Assembly (NCBI RefSeq): GCF_025370935.1
Contig: NC_133473.1
Location: 20,827,193-20,891,192 of the forward strand
Reading direction: 5' to 3'
Length of the DNA: 64,000 nucleotides
Source of the DNA: Choristoneura fumiferana
Taxonomy: Eukaryota > Arthropoda > Insecta > Lepidoptera > Tortricidae
Below, piece after piece: positions 8,429 through 18,245 of this stretch. Below the pieces are notes generated by a model. The model did no database searches. It was not told the DNA's origin and was given only the letters and a program-made list of their open reading frames with translations. Numbering within the stretch: position 1 is the stretch's first letter; every line of letters starts with the position of its first letter. Made by a program: the position numbers and the translations under genes.

Positions 8429-8851
8429 CAACACACACACACACACATCACGCCTGTATTCCCAAATGGGGTAGGCAGAGCACACGAAACGTTACCGCTT
8501 CGGAGCCACTTTTAGCAATTTTAGGTTTTAAGTTTGACAAAAAAGGTACAAATAGTGACAGGTTGCTAGCCTGTCGCCTACGGTATACCTTAACCTATGT
8601 CCTCAGTCGCCTCTTACGACATCCACGGAAGAAATGGAGAGGTACAATTCTAACTCGACACCATACGGGTCAAAAAAACAAATTTCTAAGTAAACGCTAT
8701 CTGATCTATAAAGATACAGTTACTTGTTAAAAAATGTAACGTGTTTGTATACAAATAGCAATATTAAATCAAAACCTATAGAGTAGGTAGGTAGGTACTT
8801 CTAACTATAAGTAGAAGAGCTACCTTCGTACCAAAATTTAGAACAGTTGTT
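8429..8851 (-). repeat. Right arm of the 7.4-kb-spaced inverted repeat
   Basis: Reverse complement of 565-981, beginning in (AC)n and ending CCAAAATTTAGAACAGTTGTT. Small differences (for example TTCCGTGG against TGCCGTGG, and an insertion of about 6 bp) show the arms have diverged slightly. Confidence 0.85.
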
Positions 8852-9004
8852 GAAGAAATTTTGATATGAAGGTAGCTCTTATAGCTCAACCAAGAGGAAA
8901 AGTTTTTTTTATGTCTGTCTGTTTATATCAGTAACCATGAGTATCAGTGACCTCACACATTTTGCTTAGAAAAGGGGCTCCGCAAATACTGAATATTCAT
9001 AGAT

Positions 9005-9062
9005 ACGTACTTTTGTATGGAACGCTCGGTGCCCGAGACCAACTCGCACTTGACAGGACTGT
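9005..9062 (-). repeat. Fragment of 'gccaagtgcgagtcgg' repeat
   Basis: The minus strand reads CAAGTGCGAGTTGGTCTCGG GCACCGAGCGTTCCATAC. It lies just outside the right inverted-repeat arm. Confidence 0.6.
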
Positions 9063-9571
9063 TTAAGCTTTTGTTTGAGGCAAAAACAAGTCTTTTTATC
9101 TATTAGTCTCAAGTTGTAAATTGAAAATTATCAAAATCCAATTAATTCTACATTAGTAATAAAGTTACATCATGAGTGGTCGTTATGATTTGATTGGTAA
9201 TTAAGTGGTCCCTATCACTAATTTAGTATCCAATTCTCAATCTGATATACAGGTAATAAAGTAAAGTTATTGATTGGATTTATATTATAATTAAAAAAAC
9301 GTTTTGATTTAGGTATGAGATTTCAAAAACAAGATAGGTACATTGCGTAATTATATTTAGTTATCATTTGAGTGTCGGTATTTGGAAAAGATAATTCGAG
9401 CACATTATCGATGCTTGTCATACGATCGCCTTCGGCTTTGTTCGCAAGTGTTTAATGTTTGTAAGTATTACTTTGGAGATGATGATGTTTACACAAAGCA
9501 ATACTAAATGATTGCTAAGCAAAGAACGAGAGACGAAGACTGATATTTTGTTTAATTTTATACATTCAATC
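9063..9571. other. No recognised feature
   Basis: AT-rich. It contains ATTGGTAATTAAG and CCAATTAATTC homeodomain-like cores (9140-9205) but no gene or familiar repeat. Confidence 0.4.
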
Positions 9572-9752
9572 CCGCTAATATTATAAAAGCGAATGTTTGT
9601 TAGTCTGTTTCTTTGTTACCTTTTCACGTCTAAACCGCTGAACAGATATAGATGAAATTCGGTACACAGTTCGGGTGAGTCCCGGAGAAGGATGTAGAAT
9701 AGTTTTATCCCGAAAAATTCTATGCCGACAGAGTCGCGGGCAGCAACTAGTA
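9572..9752 (+). repeat. Interspersed repeat, 'aatattataaaagcgaa...cgcgggcagcaactagta' family
   Basis: The block order is CCGCTAATATTATAAAAGCG, GAATGTTTGTTAGTCTG, AAACCGCTGAACAGATATAG, ATGAAATTCGGTACACAG, TAGTTTTATCCCG and GTCGCGGGCAGCAACTAGTA. The same order, diverged, appears at 33685-34349 and, reversed, at 48805-49030 and 49425-49645. Superfamily not assigned. Confidence 0.7.
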
Positions 9753-9849
9753 GTTACAGTTATATTTTTGCAAACAAAACTTGGAGCGATTATAAGTACG
9801 AGTATATGGGAAAAGAATCTATGATTGTGTTTATCGATATTATGAACTC

Positions 9850-9890
9850 CTTCATCATCATCATCATCATGTCAGCCGTGGAACTCTTTA
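9850..9890 (-). repeat. Short RTE/SINE-type (ATC)n tail remnant
   Basis: (ATC)6 followed by ATGTCAGCCG, the reverse complement of the CGGCTGACATGATGATG tail seen in the RTE copies. Too short to assign further. Confidence 0.45.
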
Positions 9891-10145
9891 CCTGTCTTTA
9901 AAATGTGTCCCCTATATTCCGATATCTATATAGTTAATAATATGACAAATATTGTATATTAACTTTCAACAATTAGGTACTTTGCGAGCCGATTTGGACC
10001 CCACGAGAGCTAGCGATTCTCATATGCCACAATTAGATGCCTCAAAACACGCTGCGTGCCCCAGTCACGCGCGCTGCCTCATAAAGTGCGATCACGCTGC
10101 CAAATATTACATTCGGCGACAACTCATTGCCTAATAGAATTGCAG

Positions 10146-10235
10146 CTTGTTAGACGTATGAGGCGTACGTGGCTGACCAGGAGCGGCGGTGCGGGCACGA
10201 GCGGCAGCGGGGGCGGCAGCGGGAGCGGGCGCGAG
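10146..10235 (+). other. GC-rich candidate exon (90 bp, phase 0-0)
   Basis: A sharply GC-rich block in AT-rich surroundings. Upstream is TGCCTAATAGAATTGCAG (CTAAT branch-point-like motif, then AG) and downstream GCGAG followed by GTGATG. The 90 bp between are open in one frame (LVRRMRRTWLTRSGGAG, then Gly/Ser-rich) and closed in the other two. A foldback element begins about 25 bp later. I do not recognise the peptide. It could also be a simple GC-rich repeat (GGCGGCAGCGGG). Confidence 0.2.
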
Positions 10236-10258
10236 GTGATGCATTCCGAGTACGCCTT

Positions 10259-10376
10259 TTCGCAACGTAACGTTTGGCAACTTGTTTCATTTCGCAAACT
10301 GTTAAACTGTAAATATTTCAGGATTTATTTCAGGGCCATCGTGTAGAACTCTCTAGGTTAGGTTAAGTTAGTTTCA
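10259..10376. mobile_element. Half copy of the TTTCGCAACTAA foldback MITE
   Basis: CGCAACGTAACGTTTGGCAA, then TTTCATTTCGCAAAC, CTGTAAATATTTCAGGATTT and AGGGCCATCGTGTAG match the right half (reverse complement) of 2945-3173. It stops at the central AGGTTAGGTT, and no second terminus is visible. Confidence 0.7.
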
Positions 10377-10404
10377 TAAGAAATTTTTTTAACAAAAAAG
10401 TAAA

Positions 10405-10485
10405 TTCTTTAAACCGAAAACCGACTCCAAAAAAAAAAACATAAAATGGAACCGACTACAAAACCCTTGAAAATATTTTTCTAGG
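10405..10485 (+). repeat. Fragment of 'accgactccaaaaaa' foldback family
   Basis: AAACCGAAAACCGACTCC, A11, then AAATGGAACCGACTACAAAA. It matches the left part of the fuller copy at 14325-14575. Confidence 0.65.
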
Positions 10486-10525
10486 TACCTTCTAGATCAA
10501 AGTCGTTGCTCTAGCAACCTGGCTG

Positions 10526-10670
10526 GTGTTCAGTGGTGGTGTAGGGGAATAGCACGCAGCACGGATTGCTGAGGACCTGGGTTCAATTCCCAGCCGAGCG
10601 CTGGTCCATTTTTCTGGTTTTTCTGTGCATCCATGTTTCAGCTTGTATTTTCGTGTGAAATATATTATTA
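10526..10670 (+). mobile_element. tRNA-like SINE, second type
   Basis: TGGTGGTGTAGGGGAATAGC (A-box position), then ACCTGGGTTCAATTCCCAGC (B box with a clear TpsiC-stem-like GGG...CCC) about 40 bp on, followed by a non-tRNA body. It lacks a full cloverleaf and runs into AT-rich sequence, so SINE rather than a tRNA gene. No target duplication found. Confidence 0.5.
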
Positions 10671-10690
10671 TATAATATTAATAAGAATAA

Positions 10691-11040
10691 ATATGTCGCG
10701 GACTCGCGATCGTCAAAATTGGAATCATAACCTTTAGTTCAAAAATGTCGATGCCGCCACAACTAGTGCCACAAACACATCCCAACACGTCTGAGCCCGC
10801 GGCGATTCGGCTTAACCCGATTAAGCGGATACGGGTGTTTTCCCCCACCACGATATATAGGTCAATGACCGCCAATTATACTTATAGAAGCTCATTATTC
10901 TCTACTAGACTTTACCCGCAGCTGTACCCGTGATAACCACTAGATCCGGCGACTTACCTGCAACGTAGTCTTCAGTTACCTGGTACGACGAAAATCCATC
11001 AAATCCATGTAAAGTTTCATGTCTCTAGAGGTAGTGTCTA
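10691..11040. other. No recognised feature
   Basis: Two overlapping short frames on opposite strands (10678-10875 minus, 10745-10933 plus) have no recognisable domain. Nothing else supported. Confidence 0.5.
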
Positions 11041-11054
11041 GTGGGAACATCTGG

Positions 11055-11110
11055 ATAAAAACCTGGCTAAGTACGAGTCGGACTCGCGCGCCGAGGGTGC
11101 CGTACAGTAC
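11055..11110 (+). repeat. Fragment of 'gccaagtgcgagtcgg' repeat
   Basis: CTGGCTAAGTACGAGTCGGA CTCGCGCGCCGAGGGTGCCG matches the consensus order seen at 7652 and 53560. Confidence 0.65.
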
Positions 11111-11394
11111 CTTAATACCCAAGTACCTTAATAACCAAGTAATAAAGAAGAGCCCTTCTCCTAAACAATTGCACGCAGCGTAAGGTCATTTCAGATGATT
11201 ACTGACATAAACAGATAGACAAATATTTAAGAAATTCTTTTCTTATTGGTTGTAGTACAACCGTTGTACTATGAACTACCTTCACACCAATTTCAAGTTT
11301 CTAGGACAACCGGAAGTACCCTATAAGTTTTCCGATTTCTGCAATGTGTAAGGATCCAGCGCCACACTTGCTGAGCAAAAGTCTTGACAGACGG

Positions 11395-11497
11395 ACAGAC
11401 AGATTTCCAAATTTTGAAGACGCGAGCCCGGTTTTGAACCCACGTCATCAGCTTGAGAGGCCACAGTAGACACCATTACGCCACCACATCTGTTCAA
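11395..11497 (-). mobile_element. tRNA-SINE head, degenerate
   Basis: The minus strand reads GATGTGGTGGCGTAATGGTG (A box), CCTCTCAAGCTGATGACG and GTGGGTTCAAAACCGGGCTC (B box). The body and tail are absent. Confidence 0.65.
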
Positions 11498-11499
11498 AC

Positions 11500-12050
11500 A
11501 CACATACGACTATTACGAAGAAATCCTCTAATTTTTGGACAGAAACAGCATCAAAACAATTCAAGGATAAATTTTAAGGCGTCATGACCAGAGGGCCAGT
11601 ATAATATTCTATTACATCGACCTTTTCATTTGAATAAACCCACAAATCGCGTTATTTGACGACAAATCTAAATAGGAAAGGAATCCAATTTAGTGACTTC
11701 GCCTGGGGATTGTTATTAAATATCTATTTATAAACGGGGACCATATTATTCTTAATGTTTGGAAGAAAGGGTGTACTTATGTGTCGAGTGAAGCCGAGCA
11801 TTTATGCATAATGTGGGTGGAGAGAGTTACCAGCATGCAGTGTAAAGCCACAGTATTATGTCCTCTACATTATGTGAAAGAAAGATGAAATCTATACCAT
11901 AATTTCATTGTGAGTAAGAGAGATGTTGACGTGCCCAGTCGGTTGCGAATTCCGTAATTTGCTTTCAATACTTACATGTCTGGGCATTTATATTTAAAAA
12001 ATTACCCTGAGTTTATCTCCCCGGTATTAGGTAGTACGTACGTAGATGCC
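11500..12050. other. No recognised feature
   Basis: AT-rich, no repeat family or gene identified. Confidence 0.55.
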
Positions 12051-12056
12051 AATACT

Positions 12057-12111
12057 GTATGGATGTGTCCGTTAATAAAAAAAAATCGTAACGGAACGGA
12101 CACATCCATAC
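12057..12111. repeat. Perfect 17-bp inverted repeat (hairpin)
   Basis: GTATGGATGTGTCCGTT at 12057-12073 is exactly complementary to AACGGACACATCCATAC at 12095-12111, around an A-rich loop. A looser third match (ATGTATCCATACAATTTTTT) follows. Probably the core of a decayed foldback element. Confidence 0.8.
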
Positions 12112-12449
12112 GATGTATCCATACAATTTTTTGGGGACACATCTGGAGACCCTGTTTTTATAGCTCGGATGGACTGAGTCTACCTCCCAAATTTTGTTGA
12201 AATCGGAGAGATAAACACAGGGTACAACTTTAAATAGAAATGCCCCTCCACACTCGTCTCACTCTAATGAAAGCCTAAGACAACTAAAGGACAAGTTAAG
12301 GTCAATCCAGTTAAGGGTCGTTAGTTAACCTCCTTATCGGTGTTATCAGTGGAGTCACGGCAGCTAGGTCGACTTAATCACTGCTTTAAGGGAGGCATAA
12401 ATTATAGTTAACTCGACTTAGTTGTCACTCGATTAGACATCATGATTAT

Positions 12450-12560
12450 ATCAGACGTAGGACGTCTACTATTGGATATAGACCTCCCCAATAGACCTCC
12501 AGTTGCTTCGGTTGGAAGCGGCCTGCTCTGCTGTGGTTGGAAGTGACCAGGTCATCCGGC
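12450..12560 (-). repeat. RTE LINE 3' tail, degenerate
   Basis: CAGACGTAGGACGTCTACTA TTGGATATAGACCTCCCC corresponds to the TCAGCCGAAAGACGTCCACTG block of the minus RTE tails at 60721 and 62058. The coding part is beyond recognition. Confidence 0.5.
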
Positions 12561-12649
12561 TATCTCGATTAGATATATGTTTAGTTTCGTAAAAAAGTTC
12601 AAACTGAATGAACGACGGAATATTGTGTCTTTGAACTATAAACAATCAC

Positions 12650-12815
12650 TTTGCTCACCCGCAACCTTGCGATAGCTGCGTCTATGCAAGAAATGTTTGT
12701 TCATGCAGATGTTAGCTAACATCATGGTACACGGTTGTGTTGCTTTGACGATGAACTCTGGTTGAGTTCGAAACGTGTCAGTGTGGTGATAGTTGCGTTT
12801 GTGTGTTTAAAGTTC
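12650..12815. repeat. Interspersed repeat, 'tttgctcacccgc...cgaaacgtgtcagtg' family
   Basis: TTTGCTCACCCGCAACCTTG, CGATAGCTGCGTCTATGCA, GTTCATGCAG and GAGTTCGAAACGTGTCAGTG TGGTG. Other copies: 17275-17415, 20470-20530, 40035-40150 and 59925-60080. A common non-coding repeat of unassigned class. Confidence 0.7.
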
Positions 12816-12829
12816 ATTGATTTGGACCT

Positions 12830-13310
12830 CCGCAAAGTAATGGCTGCTTCAATGCCTAAATTATTTAACTTTTACCACTTGTCGATGTATTATAAGACGG
12901 TGGATTTGATTGTGTTTGCGAGCGCATAAAGCTGCATCCAAAGGTTACCAGTATAAAAGGTCGGTTTAAAAAGCTTGAAGCTAGCATTCGTAACCGTCCT
13001 TGGATAAGGAAAAATTTCACAGAACAATTTTTCTTCACAGTGAATTACGAAAGCGCTGAAAGTTACCGTAATAAAGCATAATAAAGAATAACTATTAAGT
13101 TGGCGCGAAGCGGCTATCCGGCTAAGTTCATTGAGGTCACCTTTCGCGGCTCTAAAAGATGCAAGCCACCGCTTTAGAGGCGTTACCATTAGAGCTGGGA
13201 CACTCGTACTCAGTTCTCGGATTTTATATTGTATTGTAATATTAGAATAGAATCGAAAATATATATTTTTGAACAACTACGAGTACAATAATACAGCTAA
13301 ACCAAACCAT
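12830..13310. other. No recognised feature; chance frame at 12890-13276
   Basis: The 128-codon minus frame (12890-13276) has no recognisable domain and is AT-biased, so I treat it as chance. Nothing else supported. Confidence 0.45.
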
Positions 13311-13613
13311 GAGAGCCGTGGTGGCCTAGTGGTTTGACCTATCGCTTCTCAAGCAGAGGCTCGTGGGTTCAAACCCCGGCCCGCACCTCTGTGTTTTCGA
13401 AATTCATGTGCGAAATCACATTTGAAATTTACCACAAGCTTTACGGTGAAGGAAAACATCGTGAGGAAACCTGCACAAACTAGCGAAGCAATTCAATGGT
13501 GAGTGTGAAGTTCCCAAACCGCACTGGGCCCGCGTAGGAACTACGGCCCAAGCCCTCTCATTGTGAGAGGAGGCCTGTGTCCAGCAGTGAGACATATATA
13601 GGCTGGAATGATG
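13311..13613 (+). mobile_element. tRNA-derived SINE, full copy
   Basis: Same structure as the copy at 4241: A box GTGGCCTAGTGG, B box GGGTTCAAACCCC, GGAAAACATCGTGAGG body, GGAGGCCTGTGTCCAGCAGT tail and ATGATG. A 7-bp direct repeat AAACCAT lies at 13304-13310 and 13614-13620. More diverged than the copy at 61120. Confidence 0.9.
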
Positions 13614-13894
13614 AAACCATATATACTTAAACATGTAGTTGGTACAAAAAAAAGACATCCTTCAGCATGTGTCATGGCACGCGGTGGCACGACGCTGATT
13701 TTCAGTGGGTCCACAGTAACTTAAAACCAAACCAAGTTAGACAAACACAAGATAATACACGACATGTTATTATAATTAAACCTAAAAAGAGAGAAATGTG
13801 ACATTACGCAGTGCAGCTTACAAACAAAAACAAAAACAATCTTATGCAAATAAACACACATCTTCCAATTGGAACAATCACAAGTATTAAAGAA

Positions 13895-14015
13895 ATAGGC
13901 ATACACAACTCTTCATTGTACATAAAACACATGAAAATAACAGTTAACGGGAGAAAGAGATACGGAGGCAAAAGGAAGATAAGGACAAGGAGATCATGGT
14001 ATTCTGTGGTGAAGC
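13895..14015 (-). mobile_element. LINE 3' UTR fragment, (TTGTA)n family
   Basis: ACAACTCTTCATTGTACATA AAACACATGAAAATAACAG, then AGAAAGAGA, parallels 21583-21640 (ATAACTCTTTATTGTAAATA). On the minus strand it has the ACAATAAAGAGTT order of the family. The 69-codon frame here is not a gene. Confidence 0.45.
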
Positions 14016-14324
14016 GTTAATGGAAGCCCATTCTCACCAGCTTGTCCAATATTTACAAGATTAGACAACTTCCACGACACAGCTACAAGATTTTTGTGAA
14101 AGATGTAAGCGATTTTTGCCTCGGCTTCACCTGACGCAATGCCACTGCATTGTATTGTGCATGGTTTAGCTCTACATTAAACATAAAACAAACTTATACC
14201 TTAAAGGGATACTTTTCAGCTAACCTTTGAATAATTGTCAGGAGATCAGAAACTGAGACACTGCAATTAAAAGATAAAGGAACCGTATTTTAAAAATAAC
14301 AAATTAAAGTATAATTTAAATAAA

Positions 14325-14575
14325 ATATAAAACCGGCTCCAAAAAAAATTAAAAATAACAAAAAATGGAACCGACTACAAAACTAGCTCGAAGTCGGTGC
14401 CTCAGCACGAGCCAGCAGGAATCGAGCAATAGTCGTCTACCTCACCTAAATACTATGAGTTTTAATCCATCCTGCTAGTCACAAATGACTGAGTAATCGG
14501 CGAACATACATAAAAAAAAAATTACAAACATTGGAACATAGAACCTCCTCCTTTTTTGAAGTCGGTTAAAAATTA
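14325..14575 (-). repeat. Foldback-type repeat, 'accgacttcaaaaaaggagg' family
   Basis: The minus strand starts TTTTTAACCGACTTCAAAAA AGGAGGAGGTTC and ends GTAGTCGGTTCCATTTTTTG ... GGAGCCGGTTTTAT. The two ends are related, so this behaves like an inverted-repeat element. A partial copy is at 10405-10485. Confidence 0.7.
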
Positions 14576-14579
14576 AGAT

Positions 14580-15289
14580 TTGATTATAATCAATTACAAG
14601 CCATTATTGTTAATCAAACACGGCGCACGGGACACTCAAGTACAGATCAAGACATTATGTCCTGTTTCGATCCAATCCGCGGCTTTTACTCAAGGTGAGC
14701 TCGAATGAAAAATCAACAGTGAACTGCGCACTTAGCGTTGCTAGTTTAAATTCAAAAATCTCAAAAGCTTAGAAATATATCCGAAAAGAAACAGCCGCAT
14801 CTGCATCCCAAAACCGGCCCTCACAAAACCGACATCATTATATATTCATAGGCGAGTGACTGCGGATTCTTTCAGTGGAACCTTGCAGCCGTGATGGTAT
14901 AATGGGCAGATCTTAACTTGACGTAATGCTTTGGAAAACTTTGTCCTTTACAGCCTTTGGAGTTTCAGAAAATAGGTGCTTTGAGGGTTGGTTCTTTTAG
15001 GCATGTTATCCAGGTTTAAAATGTACTGTTTAGGATTTTGTATCTGAAAAGAAAAAAAAAACTCTTCTAGTCTAGTTCTAGAGTGTTAAATATGGAATGG
15101 ACTCGCTGCTGGGTTTTTTTCATCTATCCATGATTTGGGTACCATCAAAATAAAAAAAACGCCAGAAAAAAAACGCCGCCAAAAAAGACAACTAAAAAGT
15201 AAAAAAACTCAAGCACACACGAAGCGGTTCGCTTCATCTTTCATAATGCGAACTGCTAACGAATGAAATTCGCTTCCATTGTCTGTATT
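14580..15289. other. No recognised feature
   Basis: Only A-rich runs (15140-15200) and unassigned AT-rich sequence. Confidence 0.5.
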
Positions 15290-15415
15290 TCAGGACTGAT
15301 ATAACCTAGGGCTCTTCAAGGCTGTTACTGAACCAGTGAGATACACCTTTGGACTCATCTGCACTTTTCATCAGGTGAGATAGGAGTCAATCACCGGTCA
15401 GTTTTATGTAAAAAA
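15290..15415 (+). repeat. Interspersed repeat, 'ctagggctcttcaaggc' family
   Basis: ATATAACCTAGGGCTCTTCA AGGCTGTTACTGAACC ... CAATCACCGGTCAGTTTTAT followed by A9. Second copy of the family at 7935-8045 (minus). Confidence 0.65.
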
Positions 15416-15989
15416 AAATGCACCACCGCCGAAATCCCAAGTCCACTCAAATATTCAGCGCTCATTATTCTTATACTGCAAGTTCCGTAGCATTTTTGAA
15501 ATTGCAATATCCATTTTAAAACTCCCCGCTATTAACATAAATGATAACTTACGACCATTCGAAAATTAAAGCTGAATTCGCAAATACACAGGCATTATCC
15601 CCACCTCCATTACCAAGCGCACTCCGGGATACAAGGCTTTATGAATAAATTTCGCATAAAACTCAGCATTGCACCTTAACACGGGAAGAGTGATGGTTAT
15701 ATCTGTATAACCTAAGTTAGAGCGAGTCGAATCGACGAATCCGAAAATTTCATTAAGAAGTACGCGGATAGAGGTTCGATATCTAGAATATTCGGGCGTT
15801 CTTATTAAGATGAAGAGCAAAATTTCTGCCATTCCGCGAGATGGTTTTAATATAGTGCTCGGTGCAATTATACGGTATCGGGGGGAGTTGATTAGGCTAC
15901 TACGGCTTTGGAATTAAAGCTGGCCTGGTTTCAAAATTTTGAAGGTATAAACGTAATTTTCTTATCAGATATTATAAGGAAGTTTTAAC
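15416..15989. other. No recognised feature
   Basis: The 88-codon minus frame 15566-15832 has no recognisable domain. Confidence 0.45.
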
Positions 15990-16070
15990 TTCAACATCAT
16001 CCCAGCTCATCCCAGTGCTGGACACAAGCCTCCTCTCAGAACAAAAGGGCTTACGTTATTAGTTCCCACG
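15990..16070 (-). repeat. SINE 3' tail fragment
   Basis: CATCCCAGCTCATCCCAGTG CTGGACACAAGCCTCCTCTC AGAAC, then TAGTTCCCACG, is the reverse complement of the SINE tail region. The head is absent. Confidence 0.7.
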
Positions 16071-16075
16071 TGTCG

Positions 16076-17274
16076 GACTGTTTTTGAGTTATTGCCAAAA
16101 AAACTATGCTTCTGAACAAAAGGGTGTAAGTGCTATGGATATATTAAGCTCTATTGCTGATTTTTTTTCACGTCGTATTTTTTTATGTTTCCCGATTATT
16201 TGGGCACGCCTGACCGAATTATTTTTGTAAGAAGTAGTGTCCCGTCCCCCCTTTCCTAGCTTTCTTTTTTTAGTAGGTAATGGCTAAGGAACTACACTGA
16301 ACATGACCCGAAATGCTCCTGGCCGGATTTTCTAATTTATCAAATCAATAATGAACAGTCCTAATTTCAATTAAATATACATTTAAAACATCTGTTTTCA
16401 AACACAGATCCAAACCCTCGAAACGCTATTAAAACGCTTCACACGAAATCCGTCAAATAAAAAAAATGTTAAAATACTCGTCATTAATTAAAGGCGTTAC
16501 ATTTTTGTGTTAATCAAAAACCTGTCGGGAGGGCGAGGCTGGCAGGTCATTAGCAACCGTTACCCCCGAACTGTGTACAGTCAGCAACGAATAATCTCTC
16601 AAGTATCTGCCTGAATTATTACGTTTAAAAAAATACAGAGAGTGAACTATATCAATGAGTCTATTGTTAAGAGCGCAGCAAGAGTTTAAAAACATCTGAG
16701 CGGGTAATTTGTATTTTTGTAGATATAAGTTTATTCGTTTTTGGACGTTTTGGTCTCCACTGTAAGTCCACAAGAGAATCTTTTTTTTATAAACAAATGA
16801 ACAAATTGTGTAGAAAAAGATATAAGAGGAATAAAAAAATATGCAGGCTAAAAAAGCTACATTTATGTACCTATTATTTTCCCTTGAAAGTTTGTTTCGG
16901 ATTAATATTCTCTACCTACGCGACGAAAGAAAAGAGTGTGTTGATATGAGTGGTGGTCAATAAAATATATTTATTTGTGGTTGTGTTTTTGTGTTTGCTG
17001 TCTGGGGTTGATTTGATGCCAGAGAAGTAAATAACTGAGATTGTATTCGTTTTGGGGTTCAAAAAGTATTTCAGTATTAGTTCTTATTACGCTGATCGCC
17101 AAGCGATAAAATGCAAGTTATTTGACTGTTCTTAGTAAGAGTGTTGCCATACAGCATTCGTAGTTAATTATCAAGCATTTTTTTTTTGTTAATAATTAAT
17201 GTCACCCTCTGACATTCAAACCGTCACGGAATAACAAACGTCGGGTATGGATGAAATAAGAGAGATACATTGAA
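16076..17274. other. No recognised feature
   Basis: AT-rich. The 87-codon minus frame at 16510-16773 is not recognised. No repeat family identified. Confidence 0.45.
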
Positions 17275-17415
17275 AAAGTGTGTGTGGTGGTGGTGATAGA
17301 TGGGTTTATGTGATTTGTGTGTGTTCTTACAGTGTGGAGGTGGAGGAACTGCATGAACACACGTATCTTGCATAAATTTAGCTATCATAAAGGTCGCGGG
17401 TGAACAAAGAAATTA
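17275..17415. repeat. 'tttgctcacccgc' family repeat, reverse copy
   Basis: GTGTGTGGTGGTGGTGATAG, GTGTTCTTACAGTGTGGAGG TGG, then TTTAGCTATCATAAAGGTCGC GGGTGAACAAAG. Reverse complement of the block order at 12650. Confidence 0.7.
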
Positions 17416-17919
17416 TTTTAGTTCATTGATATTTTTCTTCATTTTCTTCTTCTGATTTTGTTTTGGTAATTATGTTTCAGTTCTCCTCCACAAATAAATT
17501 ATAAATTGACGCAACAACTGTTAAGTTATTATTCCTTTTGTCAGCACATTTTCAATTCACTTCATTGCCAATTTCGACACCGACTGTACCCACCGAAGTT
17601 GATTTCAGTCCAATTTAATTCAATTTACAATTAAAGCCCTCTGTTTATTTTTTCCTCTGATTAGAAGAATCGTGAAGTTTGTCGTTTGTTGATTGCTTGT
17701 TTGGTTTGTGAGTGCGGTTACGGAAGGGACGGCGGATGGTGATTCGCCAAATTTCGAGAAATTCGACTACGAGCCAGGTTTTTTTATACAGAAAAAGCTT
17801 TAGTTTAGCTTTGTTTGTAGTCTAGATGGAAACAGAACGGGTTTACTTACATACACTTGATGTGTGATACATAATTGAAGAAAAAAAATACACCATTTTA
17901 AGAAAAAATCAAAAGGCCA
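17416..17919. other. No recognised feature
   Basis: Non-repetitive-looking AT-rich sequence with a mildly GC-richer patch near 17720-17780. No gene supported. Confidence 0.45.
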
Positions 17920-18060
17920 CTAAGGACTCTTTTATATGTACATATATTACTTTTTCTTATACTACCAGCGCTTTCAGTAAGACCATCATTGCTAAGAAGA
18001 ACTTCCACAAAAACTTCAAGCACGCATTCCTGAGAAACTTGGTCTTAAGAGACAATCAAT
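17920..18060 (-). mobile_element. LINE 3' UTR fragment ('actaccagcgctttc' family)
   Basis: ACTACCAGCGCTTTCAGTAA GACCATCATTGCTAAGAAGA AC ... GAAACTTGG corresponds to 33050-33115. Other pieces: 36385-36465 (+), 50395-50460 and about 58380. Non-coding. Confidence 0.7.
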
Positions 18061-18067
18061 TAATTAA

Positions 18068-18245
18068 CTAAATCATGACCTACTTCGAAAATTACTTTCC
18101 TAGATCATGACCTACTCAGAAAATGACCTTTCTAGAACATGACCTACTAAGAAAATGACTTACCTAGAACATGACTTACTTATAAAATGACTAACCTAGA
18201 ACATGACCTATTCATAAACTGACTTAGCTAGAACATGACCTAGGT
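18068..18245. repeat. 32-bp minisatellite, about 5.5 units
   Basis: Units start at 18068, 18100, 18132, 18164, 18196 and 18228 (partial). The consensus is CTAGAACATGACCTACT, then NANAAAATGACTTNC. Each full unit is exactly 32 bp, with substitutions only. The ATGACCT core resembles a nuclear-receptor half site repeated once per unit, but this may be incidental. Confidence 0.95.

Noticed and set aside
10360..10372. AGGTTAGGTTAAG as telomere-type (TTAGG)n sequence
   Set aside because: Only two imperfect units and it is the centre of a known foldback element here.
12890..13276. 128-codon minus-strand frame
   Set aside because: No recognisable domain, AT-rich codon use, no splice or start context; likely chance.
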